Shown one piece after another: positions 1 to 6,860 of a stretch of 7,638 nt of DNA. Under the pieces are notes generated by a model. That model ran no database searches. It was not told the origin of the DNA and was given only the letters and a program-made list of their open reading frames with translations. Positions within the stretch are counted from its first letter, which is position 1. Every line of letters starts with the position of its first letter. The stretch is from a bacterium (lineage in GTDB: Bacteria; Zixibacteria; MSB-5A5; GN15; FEB-12), in the NCBI GenBank assembly GCA_030619425.1, contig JAUXBJ010000064.1, positions 1 through 7,638 on the forward strand. The letters are read 5' to 3'. A program made the position numbers and the translations under genes.

Positions 1-1067
1 CGCTGTCGAAGTTGCTTTCGATGCTCAACGAAATGCAGATGCAGATGGCGGCTATGAAAGGTTGCGACCAGGACGCGCTGGAGCGAGCCATGCGTATGGC
101 CCTCGACGACGCCAACCATCTGTCCAAGAAACAGGAGCTATTGCGCGAAGAGGCGGCTTTGATTAACTCACAATCTATCATGCTGCGAGAGATGGCCGCG
201 ACGCAGCAGGATCTTCGCAGTTCCTGTAACGGTCTGAAGAATCGGCTGTCCGAATTGGGCAAGCAATCGCCGTTTATTGCCGCAGAACTTCAGAGCCTTG
301 TTAACAGCGCCGTGCAACACATGGAACTCGCATGCGATGGGTTCGAGGCCAAGAAGCGCGGTCAGGCGCTGAGTGAGCAGCGCGACTCCATGACCAAACT
401 GAATCGAGCGGCGATCAGGCTGCGCGAGTCGATCCAGCAGCAGTCAGACTGCAACAAGGGGGGACAGTGCGACAAGAAGATCAGCAAGCTGCAGGGTATG
501 TGCAATAAGCAAAGCAAACTCAACCAGCAGACTCAAAAACAGTGCTCCAAACCCGGTGGCGAGGGCAACCCGCGTTTTGATGAAAATGGACGTCCGGCGC
601 TGCAACGACTGGCTTCGGAGCAGTCGGCTATTCGCAAGTCGCTGCAAGACCTCAATCGCGAGTTAGGCGGCTCGCGCCAGATTCTCGGCCGCCTTGACGA
701 CATCGCCCGTGAGATGAAGAAAGTTGAGGAAGAACTGGCTGCCGGCGAGGTGGGTCAGGAAACGACCGAACGACAGATAAAGATATACTCACGGCTGCTC
801 GAGGCCAGTCGTTCGCTGCAGCGAAAAGATTTCACCGAGCAGCGTCGCGCCTCCGGCGTCGGGTCGCACGAGTTCTACCTGCCGCCGGAGTTACCGGCGT
901 GGATTCTCGATGATCGGGTCAGCCTTGAGGATCGGTTGCGTCGTTATCTCTCTGATGACTATCCGCCGCAGTACGAGGAACAGATCAAGGCGTATTTCAA
1001 GGCGCTCCTGAAAGCCGAGTCGGAACTACTCAACCCGAATATCAACGGACAATCTACCCAACCATGA
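1..1067 (+). CDS. C-terminal part of a Gln-rich coiled-coil protein, DUF4175-like (5' partial)
   Basis: The reading frame is open to the left edge (codons from base 3), so the TTG at 12 and ATG at 21 are probably internal and the true start lies upstream. About 354 codons are visible. Numbering from the TTG, residues 1-270 are dominated by charged, Gln-rich heptad-like helix typical of long coiled coils. A less ordered stretch at about 145-195 carries four Cys (147, 153, 164, 178). The C-terminal block resembles a recurrent signature of large coiled-coil envelope proteins: RLLEASRSLQRKDF at 261-274, then LPPELP at 290-295, and YPPQYEEQIKAYFKALL near 317-333. From memory, such proteins are annotated DUF4175 or hypothetical and have N-terminal membrane segments, which would lie outside this window. 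The gene ends in a 4-bp overlap with the TPR gene, which points to co-translation and a shared envelope role. The family call is by pattern recognition; the molecular function is unknown. Confidence 0.75.
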   Translation, partial: LSKLLSMLNEMQMQMAAMKGCDQDALERAMRMALDDANHLSKKQELLREEAALINSQSIMLREMAATQQDLRSSCNGLKNRLSELGKQSPFIAAELQSLVNSAVQHMELACDGFEAKKRGQALSEQRDSMTKLNRAAIRLRESIQQQSDCNKGGQCDKKISKLQGMCNKQSKLNQQTQKQCSKPGGEGNPRFDENGRPALQRLASEQSAIRKSLQDLNRELGGSRQILGRLDDIAREMKKVEEELAAGEVGQETTERQIKIYSRLLEASRSLQRKDFTEQRRASGVGSHEFYLPPELPAWILDDRVSLEDRLRRYLSDDYPPQYEEQIKAYFKALLKAESELLNPNINGQSTQP

Positions 1068-2905
1068 TGGCATGTTTCCGCTGCTCGCTAATCGTAGTCA
1101 TGAGTCTCCTGTTGATGGGCTCTTCAGCAGCCCTGGCCGACCGGACAACTAAACCTGAAGTCAAGGTCCTGGGTGTCCCGACTGTCTCGGAAGAGTTCAA
1201 CGCTCAGGTCAGACTGGCCCGACAACTGATTAAGCATGATGACTGCCACGGCGCAGTTGCCGTGCTGGAATCGCTTGAGTCCTCCTATCCGGGTCGTACT
1301 ATCATCTACAATCTGCTGTGCAGGTGTTACGAGAAGTTGGGCTACCAGCCGAAGCTGGAAGACCTGGCCCGGCGAATGATCGATAGCCAGCCAAACAACT
1401 ACCGGTATCACCTGGACCTGGCTCGGGTGCTGGTTCGTCTGGAAAAGCCCGAAGAAGGTCTGGCCTCATATCGTGAGGCGGCCCGTCTGGCGCAGTCCGA
1501 CGGGCAGTACCTCAGCGTGACCACCGGCATGATGAACGCCGGGTTTGCCGTCGAAGCTCTTGCTCTGATGGATTCGCTGCGAGGACGGATCGAGAACCCA
1601 TCGGCTTTTGCGCTTCAGCGTGGTATGCTTTTGGAAGCTCAGAGCCTTTACCGCGAAGCGGTGATCGAGTACCTTCCGCTTCTGGAGGACACAACCCGCG
1701 ATGCCGTCAACGCGGAACGTCGGTTGTTGGCTCTCCTGGAATTCCAATCCTCCTCGGAGGAGGTCGAGGCTGTCCTTCTTGAGAGGATCAGCGATTCTGG
1801 AAATGCTCGAGCGCTCAATACTCTGACCGGTTTCTACCTGAAGGCGGGCCGCCTTGAGGAAGCCTACAGGCACACACTGCGGCTCGATTCGCTTCAGGGG
1901 CTCAACGGTCAGGCACTGGTTCGATTCATGCGGAACTGCCGGGAACGTCGTCGGTACGAACTGGCCGCGCGCATGGGGAAGCACTTCTTCGAGCATTACC
2001 GCGAAAGCGCGGTCAGGACCGAGGCCTATCTTGTCTATGCCGATGCTCTCACTCAGATGGGTACTTATGACGTGGCCATCGCTATTTACGACAGTCTGGT
2101 GGCCTGGGCGCCACGGGATCAGGAAAAGGGTGAGGGGCTGTATCATATTGGGATGATATACCTGGACCACCTTAGCGACTATCAAACCGCCCGTCGGTAT
2201 TTCGATTCGGTAGTGACCAACTACCGTCGAGGATTGGGATATGTGCTTTCGCACGTAGCCCGGCCCTACTGCGATTTACGCCGTGGTCGACTGGACCAGG
2301 CGGCGGCCGGTTTTCAGACGTTGGCCCAGGCGCAACTGAACGAAGAACTCGCCGAGAAGATAGATTACCATCTGGCGGTGATAGACTACTGTCACGGCAA
2401 GTATGACTCAGCCGGTTTGGCCTTGCAGCGACTGATGGTCAATTACCCGCGCGGTTACTATGTCAATGACGCTATGCAACTGCTGATGGTGATGGATCGA
2501 ATTGGCCAGGATGAAGAACTGATGTCCGCCTTTGCCCAGGTTTTGGTGTATGACTTGCGGCGGATGCCGGACTCGCTGAAGGCTGCCCTGGAGTTTGTCG
2601 CTAGCGCCCCCTCTCGGTCACTGGCTGATTTCGCTCTCTATCGTTTGTTGAACATAAGCCTGGCCGAGAATGACGACGACAGGATATTGAGCTGCGTCCA
2701 GCGATTGGAGGAGGAGTTCCCCCAGTCGTATTACTACCCGTTCGGCTTGAAGGCCAGGGCCGATCTCTACCGATTAGACATTGGCAGAGTCGATGAATCT
2801 AAACTGATTTACCGGCAGTTGCTGGAGAAATTTCCCAACTACCCGTTTGCATCCGAAGTGCGTCAGCGTTTGCGCGAACTTGAACAAGACAACAGGATTG
2901 GTTAG
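1064..2905 (+). CDS. Exported TPR-repeat protein
   Basis: This 613-aa protein begins with a classical signal peptide: a short N-region with Arg6, a hydrophobic core at about 8-19, and a likely signal peptidase I site after Ala25 (ALA|DR). There is no lipobox, so the mature protein should be soluble in the periplasm or peripherally attached. Almost all the rest is helical repeat of TPR/Sel1/BamD style. Recognisable units lie at about 45-75, 78-108, 112-143, 248-278, 317-350, 353-386, 430-463 and 555-610, with motifs such as YHIGMIYLDHLSDYQTARRY and LIYRQLLEKFPNYPFASEVR. These repeats usually serve as protein-protein scaffolds; no catalytic residues are visible. The start ATG overlaps the upstream stop (ATGA) and has no clear SD, indicating translational coupling to the coiled-coil gene. 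The stop codon overlaps that of the convergent small membrane protein gene. The ORF is certain, the TPR class is well supported, and the specific role is unknown. Confidence 0.9.
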   Translation: MMACFRCSLIVVMSLLLMGSSAALADRTTKPEVKVLGVPTVSEEFNAQVRLARQLIKHDDCHGAVAVLESLESSYPGRTIIYNLLCRCYEKLGYQPKLEDLARRMIDSQPNNYRYHLDLARVLVRLEKPEEGLASYREAARLAQSDGQYLSVTTGMMNAGFAVEALALMDSLRGRIENPSAFALQRGMLLEAQSLYREAVIEYLPLLEDTTRDAVNAERRLLALLEFQSSSEEVEAVLLERISDSGNARALNTLTGFYLKAGRLEEAYRHTLRLDSLQGLNGQALVRFMRNCRERRRYELAARMGKHFFEHYRESAVRTEAYLVYADALTQMGTYDVAIAIYDSLVAWAPRDQEKGEGLYHIGMIYLDHLSDYQTARRYFDSVVTNYRRGLGYVLSHVARPYCDLRRGRLDQAAAGFQTLAQAQLNEELAEKIDYHLAVIDYCHGKYDSAGLALQRLMVNYPRGYYVNDAMQLLMVMDRIGQDEELMSAFAQVLVYDLRRMPDSLKAALEFVASAPSRSLADFALYRLLNISLAENDDDRILSCVQRLEEEFPQSYYYPFGLKARADLYRLDIGRVDESKLIYRQLLEKFPNYPFASEVRQRLRELEQDNRIG

Positions 2906-3150
2906 AAATCCGGCTGTCTTTCCTTCTCGGCCTCGAGTTGTCGCACCCGCCGTTCCAGGTCGTAGACTTTGTTTTCGCGATCTTCCCACAAACCGAGTTT
3001 CTTCTTGGTAGAGGTGCGAATCAGAAGTCCCAATGAGACTAGAAGAAACACGATCGAGTTGGCGCGGCGGAAAACCTCACCCATGTTGAAAATAGCGTCG
3101 GCGAAGGCAAGAATGCCCAGGATGAAAAGAATGGCACACCAAATAAACAT
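2902..3150 (-). CDS. Small two-TM membrane protein with C-terminal coiled coil (82 aa)
   Basis: I chose the ATG at 3150 rather than the upstream TTG at 3168 because GGAGGT (forward strand 3156-3161) sits 5 bases before the ATG as a near-perfect SD. The 82-aa product has two hydrophobic segments (about 3-21 and 33-45) separated by a short polar loop (FNMGEVFRRANS). A basic patch (RTSTKKK) follows, then a charged helix, ENKVYDLERRVRQLEAEKE, with heptad spacing that suggests a short cytoplasmic coiled coil. The positive-inside rule places the C-terminus in the cytoplasm. I do not recognise the family. The gene diverges from the glycosyltransferase gene through a shared promoter region and converges on the TPR gene with overlapping stops. 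It could be a small membrane-complex subunit or oligomerising anchor, but that is only inference from its architecture. The clear SD, promoter and protein-like sequence make it very likely to be real. Confidence 0.8.
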   Translation of the reverse strand: MFIWCAILFILGILAFADAIFNMGEVFRRANSIVFLLVSLGLLIRTSTKKKLGLWEDRENKVYDLERRVRQLEAEKERQPDF

Positions 3151-3155
3151 ATCGG

Positions 3156-3161
3156 ACCTCC
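3156..3161 (-). promoter_or_regulatory. Shine-Dalgarno that fixes the start of the small membrane protein
   Basis: On the minus strand the sequence reads GGAGGT, then CCGAT, then ATG. This places translation initiation at 3150 and makes the longer TTG-started version (3168) unlikely, because the SD would then lie inside the coding region. Confidence 0.8.
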
Positions 3162-3199
3162 AGGTCAATGGTCGCCCGGGAAGCGACTGAAATAATCTG

Positions 3200-3227
3200 T
3201 TGTTATTTACCTTACTATCATTATATT
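3200..3227 (+). promoter_or_regulatory. Promoter for the glycosyltransferase gene
   Basis: TTGTTA (3200-3205), a 16-base spacer and TATATT (3222-3227) make a sigma-70-like promoter in an AT-rich patch. The predicted start near 3234 leaves about a 70-base leader before the TTG at 3305. A second -10-like TATAAG lies at 3275-3280 but has no convincing -35. Confidence 0.5.
3220..3225 (-). promoter_or_regulatory. -10 element for the small membrane protein gene
   Basis: The minus strand reads a perfect TATAAT here. A good -35 is not visible at the usual spacing (the best is TTTTCG at 3248-3243). The predicted transcription start near 3213 leaves a leader of roughly 60 bases. The element overlaps the rightward -10 on the other strand. 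Confidence 0.5.
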
Positions 3228-3228
3228 T

Positions 3229-3264
3229 GAGGCCTGTTGGCCCGAAAATCCGAGGCCTCTTTTT
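3229..3264 (+). terminator. Terminator-like hairpin upstream of the glycosyltransferase gene
   Basis: GAGGCCT (3229-3235) can pair with AGGCCTC (3253-3259) across a 17-base loop and is followed by TTTTT (3260-3264). It has the form of an intrinsic terminator for rightward transcription. Because the best rightward promoter starts at about 3234, inside the left arm, it is less likely to be an attenuator for the glycosyltransferase gene. It may stop transcripts reading through from the TPR gene. The large loop makes it only moderately convincing. Confidence 0.4.
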
Positions 3265-3293
3265 GGATTATCGGTATAAGAGACAACGACTTT

Positions 3294-3299
3294 AGGAGG
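3294..3299 (+). promoter_or_regulatory. Strong Shine-Dalgarno selecting a TTG start
   Basis: AGGAGG lies 5 bases before the TTG at 3305. An ATG at 3300 directly abuts the SD and opens only ATG-ATT-TGA, so it cannot be the gene start. The TTG is therefore preferred. Confidence 0.75.
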
Positions 3300-3304
3300 A
3301 TGAT

Positions 3305-6145
3305 TTGATCGCAAGCAACGCTGCCGGCAGCCCGAAATTCGACCGGACCAATGCTGTACTGGCCGGTTTTGTCTTTGTCGTTTCGTTTGTGGTTTATGCC
3401 CTTACCGTCCAGCGGGGTTTTTCGTTCTGGGACTGCGGCGAATTTATCGCCTGCGCCTACAGCCTCGGTATTCCGCACCCACCCGGCACGCCGCTGTTTG
3501 TCATTTTGGGACGACTGGCCGCGCTCATCCCGTTCGTGGAAGATATCTCTTACCGGATAAATTACCTTTCGGTGATCTCATCAGCGGGGACAGCTATGTT
3601 CTCCTACCTGCTGACAGTGCGCCTGGTCGGCTATTTTTTCTCGCCCGAAGAGCGCTCGTCACGGTTGAATCGGGCTATCGCCTATATCGGTGGCGTCGCA
3701 GGCGGGTTTTTCGTGGCTTTCTCGCGCACTAACTGGGCCAATTCGGTGGAGGCGGAGGTGTACGGACTGGCCCTGGCTCTGTCGGTGGGGATCGTCTGGC
3801 TGACCTTGCGCTACTTCGAGGAGCGCGGAACGATGGCCGGATCGAGGACCTTGATCCTGATTTTCTACCTGGCCATGCTCGGTATCTCCGTTCACATGTC
3901 GGTGTTCTTGGTGCTGCCGGTCTGTGCGGTTTTCTTCGTCTTGAAAAAAGACGCCACGTCCCGTGACTGGCTGATCTTGTGCGGTTTTATCATTCTGGAA
4001 CTGTTGTTCATAATCGTTTTTTCCAATGGCCGCGGCGGAGTCACTGCTTTCTACGCGGTTTCCGCCCTTATGGGCGCTGTGCTCCTGTTGCTGTTGTACA
4101 AAAAGATCAACTGGGCGTTGGTCATAGCCATCGCCTCGGTCTGCTCGGTGATGATTCAGTTCACGACTTATGAGAAGGCGACCGTGGTGGCTTTAGTCGT
4201 TTTGGCAATCCTGGGCGTTCTCTCCAAACAGCGCGGCTGGAACTTGCAGTGGAAAACAGCCCTGGTGATCGTGTTCATTGGGTTCATGGGGATGTCGGTG
4301 CATGGTTTCATTCCGATTAGGTCGTCAATGAACCCAAGAATCGACGAAAACAACCCCTCGCGCGACTGGCGCACTTTTGAGAATTTTCTCGATCGCAAAC
4401 AGTATCAGCAGATTTCGATGCTGGACCGGATGTTCAAACGACGCGGCAGTTGGGCCAACCACTTCGGACGTCACGCCCACATGGGCTTCTGGTCCTATTT
4501 CGAAGAGCAGTATTCACGCACCGGCTGGTCGTTTATCGTACCGTGGTTCCTGCTGGGGATGATCGGCATGATCACGGCCATTCGCAAGCGGCTCGAGATC
4601 GGTCTGCCCTTCTTCACCCTCTTCTTAGTCTGCTCCGTCGGCCTGATTCTGTACATGAATTTCGCCGACGGCACCAAGTACAATTTCAACACCGGCGACG
4701 CTTATCTGGAAGTGCGCAACCGTGACTATTTCTTCACGCCGGCTTTCGTCTTTTTCGGTATTGCCATGGGAGTCGGCATATCAGCGGTCGTCATGTGGCT
4801 GAAGAACAGGCTGGCCGCCGCCAACCCGTCCAGGATGCGCACGGTGGTAATGGCCTCGTCGATATTGGCGCTGCTGCCGATTGTATCCTTGGCGCATAAC
4901 TACCATGCCTGCGATCGCTCAGACAATAATATCCCGTACAATTACGCCGCCAACATTCTGGATACTTGCGAACCGAACGCCATCCTGTTCACTTCAGGAG
5001 ACAACGACACCTTCCCCTTATGGTGTATCCAGGAGGTTTACGGATACCGTCTCGACGTACGGGTAGTCAACCTGTCGCTCTTGAACACCGATTGGTACGT
5101 GGAGCAGATGAAAAATCGCTACGGTGTACCTATCTCACTGACCGACGAGCAGATCGTGTGGGAGCCGGCGGAGGACGCATCCCGCGTTGAACACCCTCGA
5201 CCCGTCCAACCGTTCTATGATTCCGCGCGCAAGCGAATGACTTACCTCGTGCCCTCAAGGTACGACGGGCGAATTGTGCGTGTAGCCGATATGATGGTGG
5301 ATCATATTTATCTGAGAAGCCAAATCGTGGTCAACAAGACGGACACCGTGTTTAGACAACCCATATACTTCAGCTCGCCGCCCTATGCCGAATCTCCATT
5401 CCGCCTGCGTGACAGCGTCCACGCCGTCGGTATGCTGTACAAGCTCAGTCACGATCCACCCCCTCGGTTTATTGACGCCGAAAAGGGTTACGAGTTGTTC
5501 ATGAATACCTATCGTTACGACGGCTACTCCGACTCTAAAGTCTATCGCGAGGAGAATGCCACCGGCGTGTTTGTCACTATGGGCGCGAATGCGTCCAGAG
5601 TCTATGACGAACTGTTGGAGCAGTACCGATTGGACACCCTGGCCGGCAATTTCGAGTCGGACAAACGCGATAAGGCGATAGCGTTGATGAAGAAGATGAT
5701 CGAAGTATATCCGGAGTACTGGCAGACGCATGCGGTCCTGGCGGATCTGTATGAGAAGGAAGGTGACATCGCCGCCGCCGATCAACTCTGGCACATGATG
5801 CACGACACCCTGGCTGCTTTTAGCGCCTCCAATAACGAGAACCTTTACTATCGGCAGGATTTGGGACTGACCAAGGTCCAATTGGGACAACGGATCGGGG
5901 ACTCGGCGATGGTGGAGGAAGGAGTGAAGCTGGTCTGGGATGCTTTCAATGCCAATGCTAACTCGAGCTACGCCTTTCGTAAGCTGGTGATGGTACTAGC
6001 CAGAACCAGCCACGCCGGTGAAATCGACAAAGCGATTCAAAAATTCACTGAGTACAAGATTAACCAAGGCGACCCATTCCTGCAATCAATGCGAGGCGCC
6101 AGTGGGGCGCCGCCGCCCACACCGAGGGGCCAACCGCAAATGTAA
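3305..6145 (+). CDS. Multi-pass membrane O-mannosyltransferase-like protein, DUF2723/TMEM260 family, with TPR-like C-terminus
   Basis: A 946-aa integral membrane protein of the DUF2723 (PF11028, TMEM260-like) GT-C glycosyltransferase family. The hallmark motif is intact after the first membrane segment (about 16-34): FWDCGEFIACAYSLGIPHPP at 41-60, with Asp42 and Glu45 in the position expected of the catalytic acidic pair in the first external loop, then GTPLF. Further family motifs are VEAEVYG at 148-154, RNRDYFFTPA at 471-480 and the GDNDTFPLW...NLSLLNTDWY block at 565-598. About 13-15 hydrophobic segments are spread between 16 and 530. Residues 530-946 form a soluble, probably periplasmic domain with TPR-like helices at about 788-830 and 840-925, ending in a Pro-rich tail. 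Family knowledge suggests transfer of a sugar, possibly mannose from a polyprenyl carrier, to exported proteins; the substrate here is unknown. It is monocistronic: own promoter, TTG start with strong SD, and a terminator 23 bases after the stop. Confidence 0.9.
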   Translation: MIASNAAGSPKFDRTNAVLAGFVFVVSFVVYALTVQRGFSFWDCGEFIACAYSLGIPHPPGTPLFVILGRLAALIPFVEDISYRINYLSVISSAGTAMFSYLLTVRLVGYFFSPEERSSRLNRAIAYIGGVAGGFFVAFSRTNWANSVEAEVYGLALALSVGIVWLTLRYFEERGTMAGSRTLILIFYLAMLGISVHMSVFLVLPVCAVFFVLKKDATSRDWLILCGFIILELLFIIVFSNGRGGVTAFYAVSALMGAVLLLLLYKKINWALVIAIASVCSVMIQFTTYEKATVVALVVLAILGVLSKQRGWNLQWKTALVIVFIGFMGMSVHGFIPIRSSMNPRIDENNPSRDWRTFENFLDRKQYQQISMLDRMFKRRGSWANHFGRHAHMGFWSYFEEQYSRTGWSFIVPWFLLGMIGMITAIRKRLEIGLPFFTLFLVCSVGLILYMNFADGTKYNFNTGDAYLEVRNRDYFFTPAFVFFGIAMGVGISAVVMWLKNRLAAANPSRMRTVVMASSILALLPIVSLAHNYHACDRSDNNIPYNYAANILDTCEPNAILFTSGDNDTFPLWCIQEVYGYRLDVRVVNLSLLNTDWYVEQMKNRYGVPISLTDEQIVWEPAEDASRVEHPRPVQPFYDSARKRMTYLVPSRYDGRIVRVADMMVDHIYLRSQIVVNKTDTVFRQPIYFSSPPYAESPFRLRDSVHAVGMLYKLSHDPPPRFIDAEKGYELFMNTYRYDGYSDSKVYREENATGVFVTMGANASRVYDELLEQYRLDTLAGNFESDKRDKAIALMKKMIEVYPEYWQTHAVLADLYEKEGDIAAADQLWHMMHDTLAAFSASNNENLYYRQDLGLTKVQLGQRIGDSAMVEEGVKLVWDAFNANANSSYAFRKLVMVLARTSHAGEIDKAIQKFTEYKINQGDPFLQSMRGASGAPPPTPRGQPQM

Positions 6146-6167
6146 GATTGAGACCCGGATCGTTTTT

Positions 6168-6202
6168 GCCCTTCGTGTCCCAGCGATACGAAGGGCTTTT
6201 TT
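6168..6202 (+). terminator. Intrinsic terminator of the glycosyltransferase gene
   Basis: GCCCTTCGTGTC (6168-6179) pairs with GATACGAAGGGC (6185-6196), giving 12 bp with one G-U, around a 5-base loop (CCAGC). TTTTTT follows at 6197-6202. It works only rightward: read on the minus strand the hairpin is followed by A residues, so it would not stop the converging regulator transcript. Confidence 0.92.
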
Positions 6203-6217
6203 ATGGTTTCTGTCGGC

Positions 6218-6697
6218 TCAGCCGTCCGGTGCCAGTCGATAGCCTGCCAGACGACGATAGCGGCCCCCCGTGTCGGTCAACATCCTGGCGGTCACCAGTT
6301 CGCGCCGGATCGTATCAGTATCGTTCTGGTAACGAGCGATAATCCGATCAACTTCCTTTTCTGTGTACTCGCGATCCGGTTCAAACTGAGCCAGGATATA
6401 CTCAAGCAGAAACTCCCGTTTTGGTTCGTGCGTCGAAGTCGGCGCCGCCGGTTTTGCGGTCGTGCGCTTCGACACCGACCGCCGAGATGACGGCTTGCCG
6501 TTGCGGTTGGATTGATTCTCCAGCCAGTCCAGGACCGATTGCTCCGGGATACGCCAGTCTTTGCCGATCTTGTAGGCCTGGATTTCACCGGCCTGGACTT
6601 TGCGAGTGATCACCTGAACATTCATCTTCAGTTTCTGGGCCAGTTCGGAGGTAGTGAAGAAATCCGTTTCTCTAATCGATGGTTCCGTGCTGTTCAA
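6218..6697 (-). CDS. HTH (MerR/excisionase-type) regulator fused to a DUF2087 domain
   Basis: This 159-aa protein starts at TTG (6697) with the SD AAGGAG 7 bases upstream; no nearby in-frame ATG is better placed. Residues about 13-60 form a winged helix-turn-helix of the excisionase/MerR (HTH_17) class: FFTTSELAQKLKMNVQVITR, then KVQAGEIQAYKIGKDWRIPE and SVLDWLENQ. A basic, Ser/Pro/Thr-rich linker (about 62-92) follows. Residues 93-148 match the DUF2087 pattern as I know it: an aromatic/hydrophobic helix ending in FEPDREYTEKEVDRII, then RYQNDTDTIRRELVTARML and GRYRR. DUF2087 occurs alone or joined to HTH domains in putative transcription factors. The protein is most likely a cytoplasmic DNA-binding regulator; its target is not known, but direct repeats beside its promoter make autoregulation plausible. 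It converges on the glycosyltransferase gene with no terminator of its own visible. Confidence 0.85.
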   Translation of the reverse strand: MNSTEPSIRETDFFTTSELAQKLKMNVQVITRKVQAGEIQAYKIGKDWRIPEQSVLDWLENQSNRNGKPSSRRSVSKRTTAKPAAPTSTHEPKREFLLEYILAQFEPDREYTEKEVDRIIARYQNDTDTIRRELVTARMLTDTGGRYRRLAGYRLAPDG

Positions 6698-6733
6698 TTG
6701 TGGTCTCCTTGGGTAAGACAGCTAATAGATCAC

Positions 6734-6762
6734 GATAAACACGGATGTTGAGGCATTGTCAA
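6734..6762 (-). promoter_or_regulatory. Promoter of the HTH-DUF2087 regulator gene
   Basis: On the minus strand a consensus -35 TTGACA (6762-6757), a 17-base spacer and -10 TTTATC (6739-6734) predict transcription starting near 6727. This gives a leader of about 30 bases containing the SD (forward 6705-6710). The -10 is weak, compatible with an activated or repressible promoter. Confidence 0.6.
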
Positions 6763-6860
6763 TTAGTTTTTTGTGTGCTACGGTATTTTTGTGTGACGTT
6801 GATGGTGCGGACGCCGATTGCGGATTGCCGCGGTCACCCGGGAGTGTACAAAAAGTTCTC
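6763..6860. other. Part of a 397-base gap with no intact gene
   Basis: The gap between the regulator start (6697) and the next gene (7095) holds, from left to right: the regulator promoter, the direct repeats, about 65 bases with no feature I can name, the palindromic repeat, the gene remnant and an intrinsic terminator. The unassigned stretch 6796-6860 is GC-rich and shows no SD or conserved-looking peptide in any frame. Confidence 0.5.
6768..6795. repeat. Two 10-bp direct repeats upstream of the regulator promoter
   Basis: TTTTTGTGTG occurs exactly twice, at 6768-6777 and 6786-6795, 18 bases apart. On the minus strand this is CACACAAAAA twice, ending 5 bases before the -35. The placement suits a regulator binding site, possibly for the adjacent HTH protein. 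Chance in a T-rich tract cannot be excluded. Confidence 0.4.

Noticed and set aside
1466..2254. 262-codon open frame antisense to the TPR gene
   Set aside because: It lies wholly inside a well-supported TPR gene, has no SD or promoter, and its translation shows no domain-like pattern; it is a by-product of the sense codon usage.
3151..3168. TTG start for an 88-aa version of the small membrane protein
   Set aside because: The strong SD falls inside this extension and points to the ATG at 3150.
3300..3308. Minimal ORF ATG-ATT-TGA overlapping the TTG start of the glycosyltransferase
   Set aside because: The ATG abuts the SD with no spacing, so it should not be initiated; the arrangement is probably accidental.
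5255..5890. 211-codon open frame antisense to the glycosyltransferase gene
   Set aside because: Fully contained in a conserved gene with recognised motifs on the other strand and no initiation signals of its own.
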